64,000 bases of DNA from DATBLE01 sp046734415 (GTDB lineage Bacteria > Actinomycetota > Thermoleophilia > Gaiellales > Gaiellaceae): the NCBI GenBank assembly GCA_046734415.1, contig JBKPRD010000059.1:13197-77196 (forward strand). Reading direction: 5' to 3'. Shown here piece after piece: positions 1 to 8,640 of this stretch. The notes under the pieces were generated by a model. It had not been told where the DNA came from. It worked only from the letters and a program-made list of their open reading frames with translations, and did not search any database. The translations under genes and the position numbers were made by a program. Position 1 is the stretch's first letter. The number at the start of each line of letters is the position of its first letter.

Positions 1-1181
1 ACGAAGTCGTCGACGACGACCACGCACTTCGTCAGGCTGAGCATCCCGAGGCCCCAGATCGCGTGCATGACCTTCTGCGCCTGCCCGGGGAACGTCTTGC
101 GGATCGAGACGATCGCGCAGTTGTGGAACGCGCCGGTGACGGGCAGGTCGTAGTCGACGATCTCCGGCACCGACATCCGCACCGCCGGCAGGAAGATCCG
201 CTCCGTCGCCTTGCCGAGCCACGCGTCCTCGGCGGGCGGCTTCCCGACGACGATCGAGGCGTAGATCGCGTCGCGGCGCATGGTCATCGCGGTGACGTGG
301 AAGATCGGGAACGGCTCCGGCGCCGTGTAGTAGCCCGTGTGGTCGCCGAACGGCCCCTCGCTCCCCTCGTCACCGGCCTCGACGTAGCCCTCGAGGACGA
401 TCTCCGCGTTGGCCGGCACCTCGAGCTCGACAGTCTTCGCCTTCACGAGCTCGACCGCCTCGCCGCGCAGGAACCCGGCGACCATCAGCTCGTCGATGTG
501 CCTCGGGAGGGGCGCGGACGCGCTGTAGGCGGTCACCGGGTCGAGGCCGATCGCGACGGCGACGTCGAGCCGGCCGTCGGTGGCGAGGTAGTCCATCCGC
601 CCGTCCTTGTGGATCTGCCAGTGCATGAAGGTCGACCGCCGGTCGATCTTCTGCATCCGATACATGCCGACGTTGCGGCCGCCCGTCCGCGGGTCCTTCG
701 TGATCACGGCCGGGAGAGTGATGAACGGCGCCGCGTCGCCCGGCCAGCACGTCTGGATCGGCAGCAGGTCGAGGTTCACGTCGTCCCCCGTGAGGACGAC
801 CTGCTGACACGGGCCGGAGCGCACGGACTTCGGGCGCGAGCCGGCGATCTGCTTCAGCTTCAGCAGGCCGCTCACCTTCTCGCGCAGCCCCTCTGGCGGC
901 TGCATCTCCAAGACGTCGGCGAGCTTCCGGCCGGCCTCGTCGAGGTTCTTCACGCCGAAGGCGAGGCACATGCGCCGCTCGGTCCCGAACTGATTGATCA
1001 GCAGCGGGTGCGCAGAGCCCTTCGGGTTCTCGAAGAGGAGCGCGGGACCGTTCGACTTCACCGTGCGGTCGACGATCTCGGTGATCTCGAGGTGCGGATC
1101 GGCCTCGGCGGAGATGCGGACGAGCTCGCCCTCGCGCTCGAGCAGCACGATCCAGTCGCGAAGGTCACGCGGCGGGGCCAT
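1..1181 (-). CDS. UbiD-family (prenyl-FMN) decarboxylase, C-terminus cut by window edge
   Basis: Members of this family remove a carboxyl group from aromatic or alpha,beta-unsaturated acids using prenylated FMN. About 393 codons are visible from an ATG at 1181, and the 3' end lies beyond base 1. The protein opens MAPPRDLRDWI and carries the family hallmarks: a LLFENPKGS-like segment, the TGDDVNLDLLPIQTCWPGD stretch, and an EGPFGDHTGYYT motif before the last third. The divergent neighbour starts 110 bp away. An MqnD gene near 58 kb suggests the futalosine menaquinone pathway, whose late decarboxylase is UbiD-like, so MqnL is a reasonable guess, but the sequence alone does not fix the substrate. 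Confidence 0.85.
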   Translation of the reverse strand, partial: MAPPRDLRDWIVLLEREGELVRISAEADPHLEITEIVDRTVKSNGPALLFENPKGSAHPLLINQFGTERRMCLAFGVKNLDEAGRKLADVLEMQPPEGLREKVSGLLKLKQIAGSRPKSVRSGPCQQVVLTGDDVNLDLLPIQTCWPGDAAPFITLPAVITKDPRTGGRNVGMYRMQKIDRRSTFMHWQIHKDGRMDYLATDGRLDVAVAIGLDPVTAYSASAPLPRHIDELMVAGFLRGEAVELVKAKTVELEVPANAEIVLEGYVEAGDEGSEGPFGDHTGYYTAPEPFPIFHVTAMTMRRDAIYASIVVGKPPAEDAWLGKATERIFLPAVRMSVPEIVDYDLPVTGAFHNCAIVSIRKTFPGQAQKVMHAIWGLGMLSLTKCVVVVDDF

Positions 1182-1291
1182 GACGCGGGTCAGTCTACGA
1201 GCCGACGGCCAGTCCGATGGCTTCGGCGAGCGGTGAAGAGCAGCGTGACTGTGCCGGACGGCGGCTGCCGCATCGCGCAATCATCCGTCGC

Positions 1292-2170
1292 GTGCGCGTT
1301 TATGTCACGGGAGGGAGCGGTTTCGTCGGTGCGCACGTGGTGCGCGAACTGCGGGACGATGGAGCCGACGTTCTCGATGATTGGGTCGACCTACTCGATG
1401 GCGATCGGCTCCGCCGAGTAATCGACGGCTGCGAGGCCGTCGTCCATGTGGCCGCGCTCTACAGCTTCACGGCACGCGCGAGCGAGCTCGAGGCGGTGAA
1501 CGTCAAGGGCACGCAGAACGTTCTCGAGGCATGCCGCCGCGCGCGCGTCAGGCGGATCGTCCACACGAGCACGTGCGCGACGTGCGGCCCTGTCCCAGGC
1601 CGTCCCGCGACCGAGGACGACGCGCCGCCGGCCTGGGAGCTCACCGTCCCCTACAAGCGGACGAAGCTGGAGGCGGAGCGGCTCGCGCTTGCCGCGAGCG
1701 CCGTCTGCGTCAACCCGACGACGCCCGTCGGCGACGGCGACTCACGGCCGACCCCGACCGGCGCGATGATCCGCGGCGTCGCCACCGGCCGCTACCGCGC
1801 CTATCCGCGGATCGGGGTGAACCTCGTCGACGTGCGCGACGTCGCCCGCGGCCACGCGCTCGCGCTCGAGCACGGGCGCCCGGGTGAGCGGTACCTGCTC
1901 GGCGGCGTCGACCTGCCGCTGCGCGAGGTGTTCGAGGCCGTGGCCGACCTCGCGGGGCAACGACGTCCGGTCGCGGCGGTGCCGTACGCGGCGATCCGGG
2001 TGGGCGCTGCGCTCGGGCTCGTCAACCGCTATGAGGCGATCCTCGCGCGCACGCCTGCCTACTTCTCCTCGGCGAAGGCCGAGCGCGAGCTGGGCTACCG
2101 ACCGGGGCCGGTCGAGCCCGCCCTCCGCCGCGCGGTGGAAGACGCCCTCGACGCTACTGCTTCACCCTGA
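1292..2170 (+). CDS. HpnA-like NAD-dependent sugar epimerase/reductase (SDR)
   Basis: This is an extended short-chain dehydrogenase. The Rossmann motif TGGSGFVG lies at residues 6-13, and the catalytic pair is visible as Y121 and K125 (YKRTK). The segments VNPTTPVGDGD, PTPTGAMIRG and FSSAKAERELGYRP match the hopanoid-associated epimerase family (HpnA) closely. I chose the GTG at 1292 because it sits directly before the Rossmann strand; an in-frame ATG at 1217 would add 25 unlikely residues. The protein (292 aa) is about 30-40 residues shorter than typical HpnA, because the stretch between the first glycine loop and DVLDDWVDL is compressed. No other hopanoid genes are nearby. The 3' end overlaps the converging gene by 17 bp. 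Confidence 0.75.
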   Translation: MRVYVTGGSGFVGAHVVRELRDDGADVLDDWVDLLDGDRLRRVIDGCEAVVHVAALYSFTARASELEAVNVKGTQNVLEACRRARVRRIVHTSTCATCGPVPGRPATEDDAPPAWELTVPYKRTKLEAERLALAASAVCVNPTTPVGDGDSRPTPTGAMIRGVATGRYRAYPRIGVNLVDVRDVARGHALALEHGRPGERYLLGGVDLPLREVFEAVADLAGQRRPVAAVPYAAIRVGAALGLVNRYEAILARTPAYFSSAKAERELGYRPGPVEPALRRAVEDALDATASP

Positions 2171-3776
2171 TCTCGTCGAAGTGGACGTACGTCTGGGGGT
2201 CGATCTGGAAGGTGCCCCGGATGCGCGGGCCGACGAGCGCCACGTTCGCGCCCCAGTAGAGAGGAATCACGGGCATGTCGCCGTTCGGGCCGAACATCGC
2301 CTGCTCGATCCCGCCGTAGAGTCGGTAGCGGAGGTCGGCGTCCTCCACGGGCCGCGCGCGGGCGAGCAGCGTCTCGTTGCGCTTGTTGCAGCGGTTCGTG
2401 TTGTTGTTCCCCGACCCGCAGGTGAAGAGCTCGAATCCGTTGATCGCGTCGGGGAAGTCGTAAACCCAGCTGAGCAGGAAGGTGTCGACGGCGCTGTTCG
2501 GCGGCGGACCGAGGAACTGGAGGAACTGCTTGAACTCCTGCCCCTGAAGCGTCGTGCTGATCCCGAGCTGCTGCCACATCGCCTGGATCGCGACGCCGAG
2601 CTCCTTTGCGCCCGGCGCATTCGGGTAGAAGAGCGCGACCTTGTTCAGCGGATGCGCGACCTTCGCCATCAGCGCCTTGGCCGCGGCCAGATTGCCGCGT
2701 GCGGGGAGGAAGCGGGAGTGCGGGTCGATGGAGGCGAAGCCCGGGATGCCCTTCGGCGTGAAACCCTGGGCGGGCTCGCCCGACAGGCTCACGTGGTCGA
2801 CGAGCGCGCGACGGTCGATCGCCATCGCCATCGCCCGGCGCTGATTCACGTCGGTGACCTTCTTGAGGTTGAAGCCGACGTAGTACGAGGCCAGCTGCGG
2901 GCTCTCGTAGTAGGCAGGCTTGCCCTTGAAGCGCGGGATGTCGGGGGGACCGAGCATCTGGGTGGTGAGCGCGTCGACGCGACCTGCCTGGAACGCCTGG
3001 ACCGCGGTCGTCCCGTTCGTGATGATCGGCAACTTGACGGTCTCGATCGCGACGCGGCCTGCGTTGCGCCAGCCGGGCCACCTGGCCAGGTCGACCTCGG
3101 CGTCGTGCCGCCAGCGGGCCAGGCGGAACGGCCCGTTGGTCACGATGTGCGCGGGCTCCGTCCACTTGTTCCCCCACCGCTCGACCGTCGCCCGTGGAAC
3201 GGCGAAGAAGACGTTGTGCGCGAGCAGGTACGGGAACCAGGGCTGGGGCTGCGTCAGCGTGACGCGGATCGTGTACCTGTCGATCGCCTTGACGCCTACC
3301 CTTTCGCGCAGGAGCGCACAGTTCCGCTTGCACGTGTTGTAGGCGAGCGCGCCCTTGATCCCGTACATCATGTAGGCGTAGCCCGCGGCGAGCTTCGGGT
3401 CGAGCTCGCGCTTCCAGGAGTATTCGAAGTCCTGGGCGGTGACCGGAGCGCCGTTCGTCCAGCGCCCGCTGTGCCGAAGGTGGACGGTGTAGACCTTCCC
3501 GCCGCCGCTGATCGTCCAGCCCGAAGCGAGATTCGGGACCGGCCGCAGGTTTTGCCCCCGCAGCACGACGAGCGGATCCATGATGCTCAGCGCCATCTGT
3601 GCGGAGACGGTGTCGTTTCCGAGCTGCGGGTCGAGCGAGGGCGGCTCGGATCCGAGTGCAACCCTGATCGTCCTCGCGTCGAGCGCCGACCTCTCCGAGC
3701 CCGCGGATGCAGACAGGAGCGGGGCGAGGAGCACTGCACCCAGGACGAGAGTGGCGAGCCGCACGATTCCGCTCAT
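2154..3776 (-). CDS. ABC transporter solute-binding protein, family 5 (peptide/nickel type)
   Basis: This 540-aa protein begins with a clear export signal (MSGIVRLATLVLGAVLLAP... ending near SASAG) and continues as an SBP family 5 domain. Visible family features are EPPSLDPQLGND near the mature N-terminus, SIMDPLVVL, and WTNGAPVTAQDFEYSWKR. It would capture an oligopeptide or similar ligand outside the membrane and deliver it to a permease. No matching permease or ATPase genes are adjacent, so it is an orphan binding protein here. No lipobox cysteine is evident, so attachment to the cell surface is unclear. Its 3' end overlaps the converging epimerase gene by 17 bp. Confidence 0.85.
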   Translation of the reverse strand: MSGIVRLATLVLGAVLLAPLLSASAGSERSALDARTIRVALGSEPPSLDPQLGNDTVSAQMALSIMDPLVVLRGQNLRPVPNLASGWTISGGGKVYTVHLRHSGRWTNGAPVTAQDFEYSWKRELDPKLAAGYAYMMYGIKGALAYNTCKRNCALLRERVGVKAIDRYTIRVTLTQPQPWFPYLLAHNVFFAVPRATVERWGNKWTEPAHIVTNGPFRLARWRHDAEVDLARWPGWRNAGRVAIETVKLPIITNGTTAVQAFQAGRVDALTTQMLGPPDIPRFKGKPAYYESPQLASYYVGFNLKKVTDVNQRRAMAMAIDRRALVDHVSLSGEPAQGFTPKGIPGFASIDPHSRFLPARGNLAAAKALMAKVAHPLNKVALFYPNAPGAKELGVAIQAMWQQLGISTTLQGQEFKQFLQFLGPPPNSAVDTFLLSWVYDFPDAINGFELFTCGSGNNNTNRCNKRNETLLARARPVEDADLRYRLYGGIEQAMFGPNGDMPVIPLYWGANVALVGPRIRGTFQIDPQTYVHFDEIRVKQ

Positions 3777-3829
3777 CGGGTGGAACCCCCCGTTCGGGAA
3801 GGAAATCGACTTCTGAACTGCAGGACGGA

Positions 3830-3958
3830 CTAGTGCTTGCGGATCTTCCGCGAGAGCGTGCCCAGCCCGATCACCGCGAGGAAAATCAGCCCCACGATCA
3901 GCATGCCGGTGATGACGTCACGGCCCTCCTTGGCGGCGTCGGCGAGCAGCGCGAGCAC
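3830..3958 (-). CDS. 42-residue single-span membrane protein
   Basis: A GTG-initiated 43-codon frame encodes an amphipathic N-terminus (LADAAKEGRDVITG), one hydrophobic helix (MLIVGLIFLAVIGLG) and a basic tail (SRKIRKH) before TAG. It starts about 10 bp after the stop of the gene at 3968-4429 on the same strand, as if it were the last gene of the hem-region operon. No good ribosome-binding site is seen, so coupling to the upstream gene would be needed. The helix followed by a positive tail is what one expects of a real small membrane protein, but the length gives little statistical support. No family is recognised. Confidence 0.45.
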   Translation of the reverse strand: MLALLADAAKEGRDVITGMLIVGLIFLAVIGLGTLSRKIRKH

Positions 3959-3967
3959 GGCCCGAGT

Positions 3968-4429
3968 CTAACCCACGCGGGCGGCGTGGGCCGCGAGCGC
4001 GCGCTCGACCTCGACCGCGTCGACGGGTGGACCCGACCTGAGGCGTCCGGCGCTCGCCGCCCATGCCTCCCCGTCGCCGGGCGACCGGTCTGCGCGCAGC
4101 TGCGCGCAGACGGAGATGAGCCCGGCAAGCTCCGCCACGGCCCCTACGGCGCGGTGCTCGGCGATCCGGACGAGGCCGTGCGCGTACAAGTAGTCGCCGA
4201 GCAGCAGTGCGGTGTGCCGGTCGCCGGGCTCGAACAGGCGTGCCGTCCCGTAGTGGAGCAGATAGCCCTCGTAGATCGTCTCCAGCCCGAGCGCCCAGCG
4301 ATCGTCGGCAAGCGGGGAGAAGACCGGCTCGTGCTCCGGGTCACGCCTGAGCGCCTCGCGCCAGAGCGGGCTCTCGGTCGCCGCTTCGTCGACGATCGTC
4401 GACCAGAGGTCAACGGAAGAGGTCGCCAA
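3968..4429 (-). CDS. Uncharacterised all-alpha protein following hemL
   Basis: This 153-aa protein overlaps the end of hemL by 20 bp, so the two are almost surely co-transcribed. It is predicted to be helical. The segment LLLGDYLYAHGLVRIAEH vaguely recalls a helix of polyprenyl-synthase folds, but the DDxxD metal-binding motifs of true prenyl synthases are absent. A role in haem or isoprenoid chemistry would be only context-based speculation. No cofactor-binding motif or membrane segment is visible. Confidence 0.65.
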   Translation of the reverse strand: MATSSVDLWSTIVDEAATESPLWREALRRDPEHEPVFSPLADDRWALGLETIYEGYLLHYGTARLFEPGDRHTALLLGDYLYAHGLVRIAEHRAVGAVAELAGLISVCAQLRADRSPGDGEAWAASAGRLRSGPPVDAVEVERALAAHAARVG

Positions 4430-5663
4430 CCGCCTCCACCGTCCGCTCGATCTCCGGTTCGCCGTGCGCCGTCGAGACGAACCAGGCCTCGTACTCCGAA
4501 GGCGCGACGTAGATCCCGCGCTCGAGCAGGTGGCGGAAGAGCTCCGCGTACCGCTCGGTGCCGGAAACGTCGTCGAGCCGGCGGACGGGCTCCTCCTGTG
4601 TGAACAGGGTCAGCATCGCCCCCACCCTTTGCACCCGGCCGAACGGCGCGAGGCCCGCTTCGAGTCTTGCGCCCACCTGCTCGAGCCGGTCGTACACCCG
4701 CGGGTCGCGGAGCCGGCGAAGGACCGAAAGCCCGGCCGCCGTCGCGAGCGGGTTCCCGGAGAGCGTTCCCGCCTGGTAGACCTCGCCAGCCGGAGCGAGG
4801 TGGTCCATCACCTCGGCTCGGCCGCCGAACGCCGCGAGCGGGAGCCCGCCGCCGACGATCTTGCCGAGCACCGTCAGGTCGGGCGTCACGCCGTACCGCT
4901 CCTGGGCGCCCCCGCGGGCGACGCGGAACCCGGTGATCACCTCGTCGAAGACGAGCAGCGCGCCGGAGGCGTCGCACAGCGAGCGCAGCGCCTCGAGGAA
5001 GCCGGGCTCGGGCGGGACGACGCCCATGTTCCCCGCGACCGGCTCGACGATCACGCAGGCGAGCCCCTCGCCCCACCGGGCGACAGCCGCGGCGGCAGCG
5101 TCCGCGTCGTTGTACGCGCAGACGATCGTGTCCTGGGCGGCGCCGCTCGGGACGCCGGGCGACGACGGGATGCCCAGCGTCGCGAGCCCGGAGCCGGCGC
5201 TCGCGAGCAGCGCGTCGGCGTGGCCGTGGTAGCAGCCGGCGAACTTGAGGATCCGGTCGCGGTGCGTGAAGCCGCGGGCGAGGCGGATCGCGCTCATCGA
5301 GGCCTCCGTCCCGGAGGAGACGAGGCGCACCTTCTCGACCGACGGGAACGCGTCGACGATCTCGGCCGCGAGCTCGACCTCGCGCTCGGTCGGCGCGCCG
5401 AAGCTCGTCCCGTCCGCGGCCGCCTCGGCGACCGCGGCAAGCGTCTCCGGGTCTGCGTGCCCGAAGATCAGCGGGCCCCACGACATCACCCAGTCGATGT
5501 ACCGGCGGCCGTCGACGTCCTCGATCTCCGCGCCGGCGCCCCGGCGCATGAAGACGGGCTCGTCGAGCCCGACCGCCCGCATCGCGCGGACCGGCGAGTT
5601 GACGCCCCCTGGGATCAGCTCGAGCGCGCGCCGGTAGAGATCGGTGCGCGTGGTCAGAGCCAC
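4410..5663 (-). CDS. hemL: Glutamate-1-semialdehyde 2,1-aminomutase
   Basis: This cytoplasmic PLP enzyme turns glutamate-1-semialdehyde into 5-aminolevulinate, the last step of the C5 route to tetrapyrroles. The 417-aa product has the family N-terminus (PGGVNSPVRA), SSGTEASMSAIRLARG for phosphate binding, and the Schiff-base lysine in TVLGKIVGGGLP (about K268). I chose the GTG at 5663 because it gives the family-typical start (VALTTRTDLYRRALELIPGG) and overlaps the hemB stop by 10 bp, which suggests coupling. hemB, which uses its product, lies directly upstream. Confidence 0.95.
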   Translation of the reverse strand: MALTTRTDLYRRALELIPGGVNSPVRAMRAVGLDEPVFMRRGAGAEIEDVDGRRYIDWVMSWGPLIFGHADPETLAAVAEAAADGTSFGAPTEREVELAAEIVDAFPSVEKVRLVSSGTEASMSAIRLARGFTHRDRILKFAGCYHGHADALLASAGSGLATLGIPSSPGVPSGAAQDTIVCAYNDADAAAAAVARWGEGLACVIVEPVAGNMGVVPPEPGFLEALRSLCDASGALLVFDEVITGFRVARGGAQERYGVTPDLTVLGKIVGGGLPLAAFGGRAEVMDHLAPAGEVYQAGTLSGNPLATAAGLSVLRRLRDPRVYDRLEQVGARLEAGLAPFGRVQRVGAMLTLFTQEEPVRRLDDVSGTERYAELFRHLLERGIYVAPSEYEAWFVSTAHGEPEIERTVEAVGDLFR

Positions 5664-6601
5664 GCGGCGAGGTCCTTCGTCCAGTACGAGACGACGATGT
5701 CGGCGCCGGCGCGCTTGATCGCCGTCAGCGACTCCAGCGCGGCCTGCCGCTCGTCCAGCCACCCCTGCGCAACGGCAGCCTTGACCATCGCGTACTCGCC
5801 CGAGACGTTGTAGGCGGCGAGCGGGAGATCGAAACGCTCGCGCGCGGCCCGGATCACGTCGAGGTACGGGAGCGCCGGCTTGACCATGATCACGTCGGCG
5901 CCCTCGGCGATGTCGAGCTCGCACTCGCGCAGTGCTTCGCGGACGTTCGCCGGATCCATCTGGTAGCCGCGCCGGTCGCCGAACGCCGGGGCCGAGTCGG
6001 CCGCCTCGCGGAACGGCCCGTAGAAGGCCGACGCGTACTTCGCCGAGTACGCGACGATCGGCGTCTCCGGCAGCGCCTCGCGGATCGCCGCGACGCGGCC
6101 GTCCATCATGTCGCTCGGGCAGACGACGTCCGCGCCGGCCTCGACGTGGCTGACGGCGGTCCGGGCGAGCAGGTCGAGGCTCGCGTCGTTGTCGACCTGT
6201 CCGTCGACCACGACGCCGCAGTGGCCGTGCGAGGTGTACTCGCAGAGGCAGACATCCGTGAGCAGCGCGAGCTCGGAGAAGCGCAGGCGGAGCGCACGCA
6301 GGGCGCGCTGGACGACGCCGTCGTCGTCCCAGGCGCCCGAGCCCTCCTCGTCCTTCTCGTCCGGGATCCCGAACAGGATCACGGCGCGGACGCCCGCCGC
6401 GACGAGGCGGTCGACCTCCTCGCCGAGCTCGTCCACCGACCAGCGGCCCATCGCCGGCAGCGCCTCGTTGGGCTCGGTCGCCGGGCCGACGAAGAGGGGC
6501 ATGACGAAGTCGTCGAGGTCGAGCCGCGTCTCTCGCACGAGCGAGCGGAGCGCGCCGGTGCGGCGCAGCCGCCGGAGACGGGTGACCGGGAACGTGCTCA
6601 T
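5654..6601 (-). CDS. hemB: Porphobilinogen synthase (5-aminolevulinate dehydratase)
   Basis: The enzyme condenses two 5-aminolevulinate molecules into porphobilinogen. The 315-aa protein shows both active-site lysines, in YSAKYASAFYGPFR (about K188) and IMVKPALPYLD (about K241). The cysteines of a zinc-type active site are present in VCLCEYTSHGHC (about C118, C120, C128). The order hemB-hemL on one strand with overlapping ends makes a short tetrapyrrole operon. Confidence 0.95.
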   Translation of the reverse strand: MSTFPVTRLRRLRRTGALRSLVRETRLDLDDFVMPLFVGPATEPNEALPAMGRWSVDELGEEVDRLVAAGVRAVILFGIPDEKDEEGSGAWDDDGVVQRALRALRLRFSELALLTDVCLCEYTSHGHCGVVVDGQVDNDASLDLLARTAVSHVEAGADVVCPSDMMDGRVAAIREALPETPIVAYSAKYASAFYGPFREAADSAPAFGDRRGYQMDPANVREALRECELDIAEGADVIMVKPALPYLDVIRAARERFDLPLAAYNVSGEYAMVKAAVAQGWLDERQAALESLTAIKRAGADIVVSYWTKDLAAWL

Positions 6602-6667
6602 CTCGGGAAAGACTACGTCCGGCGCCGTTTCCGCAGCAGCCCGTCGATCTGCCGCCGGGAAACGAGC

Positions 6668-7957
6668 TCAGACGGCGAGGCGCCTGGCCGAGAGCCGGGC
6701 GAGCGCGAAGTATGCCGCGCCGAGCCCGACGAGCCAGGCCGCCTCGCGGGCGAGGACGCTCCAGGGCGCGCGGTCGTACAGCGCCGCCGAGAAGAAGCGG
6801 ACGGCGTGCGCGAACGGGAAGGCGTCGCTGATCCAGGCGGCCGCGGGGACGATCTCGCGCGGCACGAGCCCGAGGAAGACGACCGGCAGGACGGCGAGCA
6901 CGCCGACGAGCGAGGCCGTGCGCGACTCGCGCGCGAGCGCGCCGACGAGCGCGCCGACCGACCCGACCGCCGCCGCTGCGAGGACGACGCCGAGCAGCAC
7001 CAGTGGAACGCGCTGCCACGGCTCCCCGCCGGCGACGTTCCCGGCCTCGACGGCGATCCCGAAACCGAGGAGGATCGCGAGCCCGAGGCCGAGCCCGACG
7101 ACGACGGCGAGCGCGACCTTTGCCGCCACCAGCCGGCCGAGGCCGACGAGCCCGCGCATCAACCGGCCGATCACGTTCTCGTCGCGCTCGGCGGCCAGCG
7201 CGCCGGCGGCGAGCAGCAGGCCGAGGAAGCTGATCGTGATCGCGAGCCCGTACGCCTGCACCTGCGCCGACAGCGCCGACGTGCGGCCTCTGCCCTTCTC
7301 CTCGTCGAGCACGATCGGCGACGCCGTTGCCCGAATCGCGTTGTCCGTCAGCGCGAGCGCCAGGCGGGCGTCGTGGACGAAGTCGGCGATCTGCGCCTTC
7401 TCCGGCGACGCCGGAAGCCGGGCGACCAGCTTCTGCGTGCCGTCGAGCCCGATGATCGAGAAGTCGTGGCCGAGCACCCGCCCCTTGCCGCCGTGCAGGA
7501 GCAGCTGGACGTATTCGATGTCGGCCTGGATGAACGCCTTCTGCAGGCGGAGGTTGAGGTTGTAGACGAGCGCCTGCATCTGCTGGCGCACCCGCGGCGT
7601 GATCCCGCCCGTGCCGGTCGCGAGCGTCAGGTGGGGGCTCGAGACCAGGCCCTGCAGCTCGTCGATGAAGCCGTCCGGGACCGTGATCACGGCGGCGACG
7701 CGCCCTGAGGCGAGCTGCCGGTCTGCGTCGCCCTGGCGCATCCGGACGAGCTCGACGTTCTTCGCGACCTCGTGGATCAGCGCGTCGATGTCGAACGTGT
7801 TGCCCGCGACGGTGACGCGGTGCGGGATCCGGTCGAGCCCGACGACGCCGACGCGCGGCTTCGCGTTCGCGTACGCCGCCGTGAGCCCGATCAGGAGCGC
7901 GATCACGAGCGGGTAGGCGATCAGCACGCCGAGCAGCAGCGGCGAGCGGCGCAGCAC
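6668..7957 (-). CDS. ABC-2 type transporter permease
   Basis: This is the membrane subunit for the ATPase encoded just upstream. After an N-terminal hydrophobic helix (LLLGVLIAYPLVIALLIGL) comes a large soluble loop of about 200 residues, then five to six C-terminal membrane helices including ITISFLGLLLAAGALAAERDE, the usual ABC-2/YhgE-like plan. The start is uncertain. Similarity-like sequence (LRASLLILRKDLLVLRRS) extends upstream to a CTG at 7996 that overlaps the ATPase stop as CTGA, but the first conventional in-frame start is the GTG at 7957, used here. Substrate unknown; drug, lipid or sodium export are all seen in this family. Confidence 0.85.
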   Translation of the reverse strand: MLRRSPLLLGVLIAYPLVIALLIGLTAAYANAKPRVGVVGLDRIPHRVTVAGNTFDIDALIHEVAKNVELVRMRQGDADRQLASGRVAAVITVPDGFIDELQGLVSSPHLTLATGTGGITPRVRQQMQALVYNLNLRLQKAFIQADIEYVQLLLHGGKGRVLGHDFSIIGLDGTQKLVARLPASPEKAQIADFVHDARLALALTDNAIRATASPIVLDEEKGRGRTSALSAQVQAYGLAITISFLGLLLAAGALAAERDENVIGRLMRGLVGLGRLVAAKVALAVVVGLGLGLAILLGFGIAVEAGNVAGGEPWQRVPLVLLGVVLAAAAVGSVGALVGALARESRTASLVGVLAVLPVVFLGLVPREIVPAAAWISDAFPFAHAVRFFSAALYDRAPWSVLAREAAWLVGLGAAYFALARLSARRLAV

Positions 7958-7992
7958 GAGCAGGTCCTTGCGGAGGATGAGGAGGGACGCTC

Positions 7993-8640
7993 TCAGAGAA
8001 GTGCTCCGGCCGCCTCCGAGCGCAGGTACTCCGCGACGGGCCCGTCGAAGACGATCCGGCCCTCGAGCAGGACGGCGACGCGGTCGGCGACGTGCTCGAG
8101 GTCCTGGACGTTCTGGGTGACGAGGACGACCGCGCCGCCCGCGTCGCGGACCGCGCGCGCGGTCTCCCACAGACGGCGGCGCTGCCTCGGGTCGAGCGCC
8201 GCCGTCGGCTCGTCCAGCAGGAGCACCTGCGGGTCGCCGAGGAGCGAGATCGCGAGGTCGAGCCGCTGGCGATTGCCGACCGAGAGCGCCGACGCCGGCC
8301 GCTCGTCGTCCGGCAGCTCGAGGCGTGCGAGCAGCGCATCCGCGCCGCCGGCGCCCTGGAGGCGCGCGAAGAGCTCGAGGTTCTGCCGCGCCGAGAGCCG
8401 GCCGTAGTGGGCCGGTCGCTGGGGCATCCAGCCGACGTGGACGCCACGTCCGACCTCGACCGAGCCACTGCTCGGGGGAAGCGCGCCGGCGAGGATCCCG
8501 AGCAGTGTCGATTTGCCCGCGCCGTTCGGCCCGACGAGGGCGAGCACCTCCCCGGCCCGCACCTCGACGTCCGCCGCCTCGAGCGCGACGTGGTCGCCGA
8601 AGCGCCGGCCGACGCCGCGCGCCGCGAGGAGAGGCGTCAC
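7993..8640 (-). CDS. ABC transporter ATP-binding protein
   Basis: This 215-aa single nucleotide-binding domain has Walker A GPNGAGKST (about residues 37-45), a Q-loop in WMPQRPAHYGRLSARQ, Walker B LLLDEPTAALDP and an H/switch-like QN in LVTQN, where histidine is more usual. The signature is ALSVGNRQRL, altered from LSGGQ. It overlaps the permease region downstream and its start overlaps the AI-2E gene stop by 4 bp (ATGA), so the three genes form one transcription unit. It is probably a simple two-gene exporter with the ABC-2 permease. Confidence 0.9.
   Translation of the reverse strand: MTPLLAARGVGRRFGDHVALEAADVEVRAGEVLALVGPNGAGKSTLLGILAGALPPSSGSVEVGRGVHVGWMPQRPAHYGRLSARQNLELFARLQGAGGADALLARLELPDDERPASALSVGNRQRLDLAISLLGDPQVLLLDEPTAALDPRQRRRLWETARAVRDAGGAVVLVTQNVQDLEHVADRVAVLLEGRIVFDGPVAEYLRSEAAGALL

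Noticed and set aside
4410..8468. A very long minus-strand open frame (over 1300 codons) spanning the hem and ABC genes
   Set aside because: Only its 3' part is the hemL frame. The rest is Arg/Ala/Pro-rich shadow translation of hemB, the permease and the ATPase, caused by high GC.
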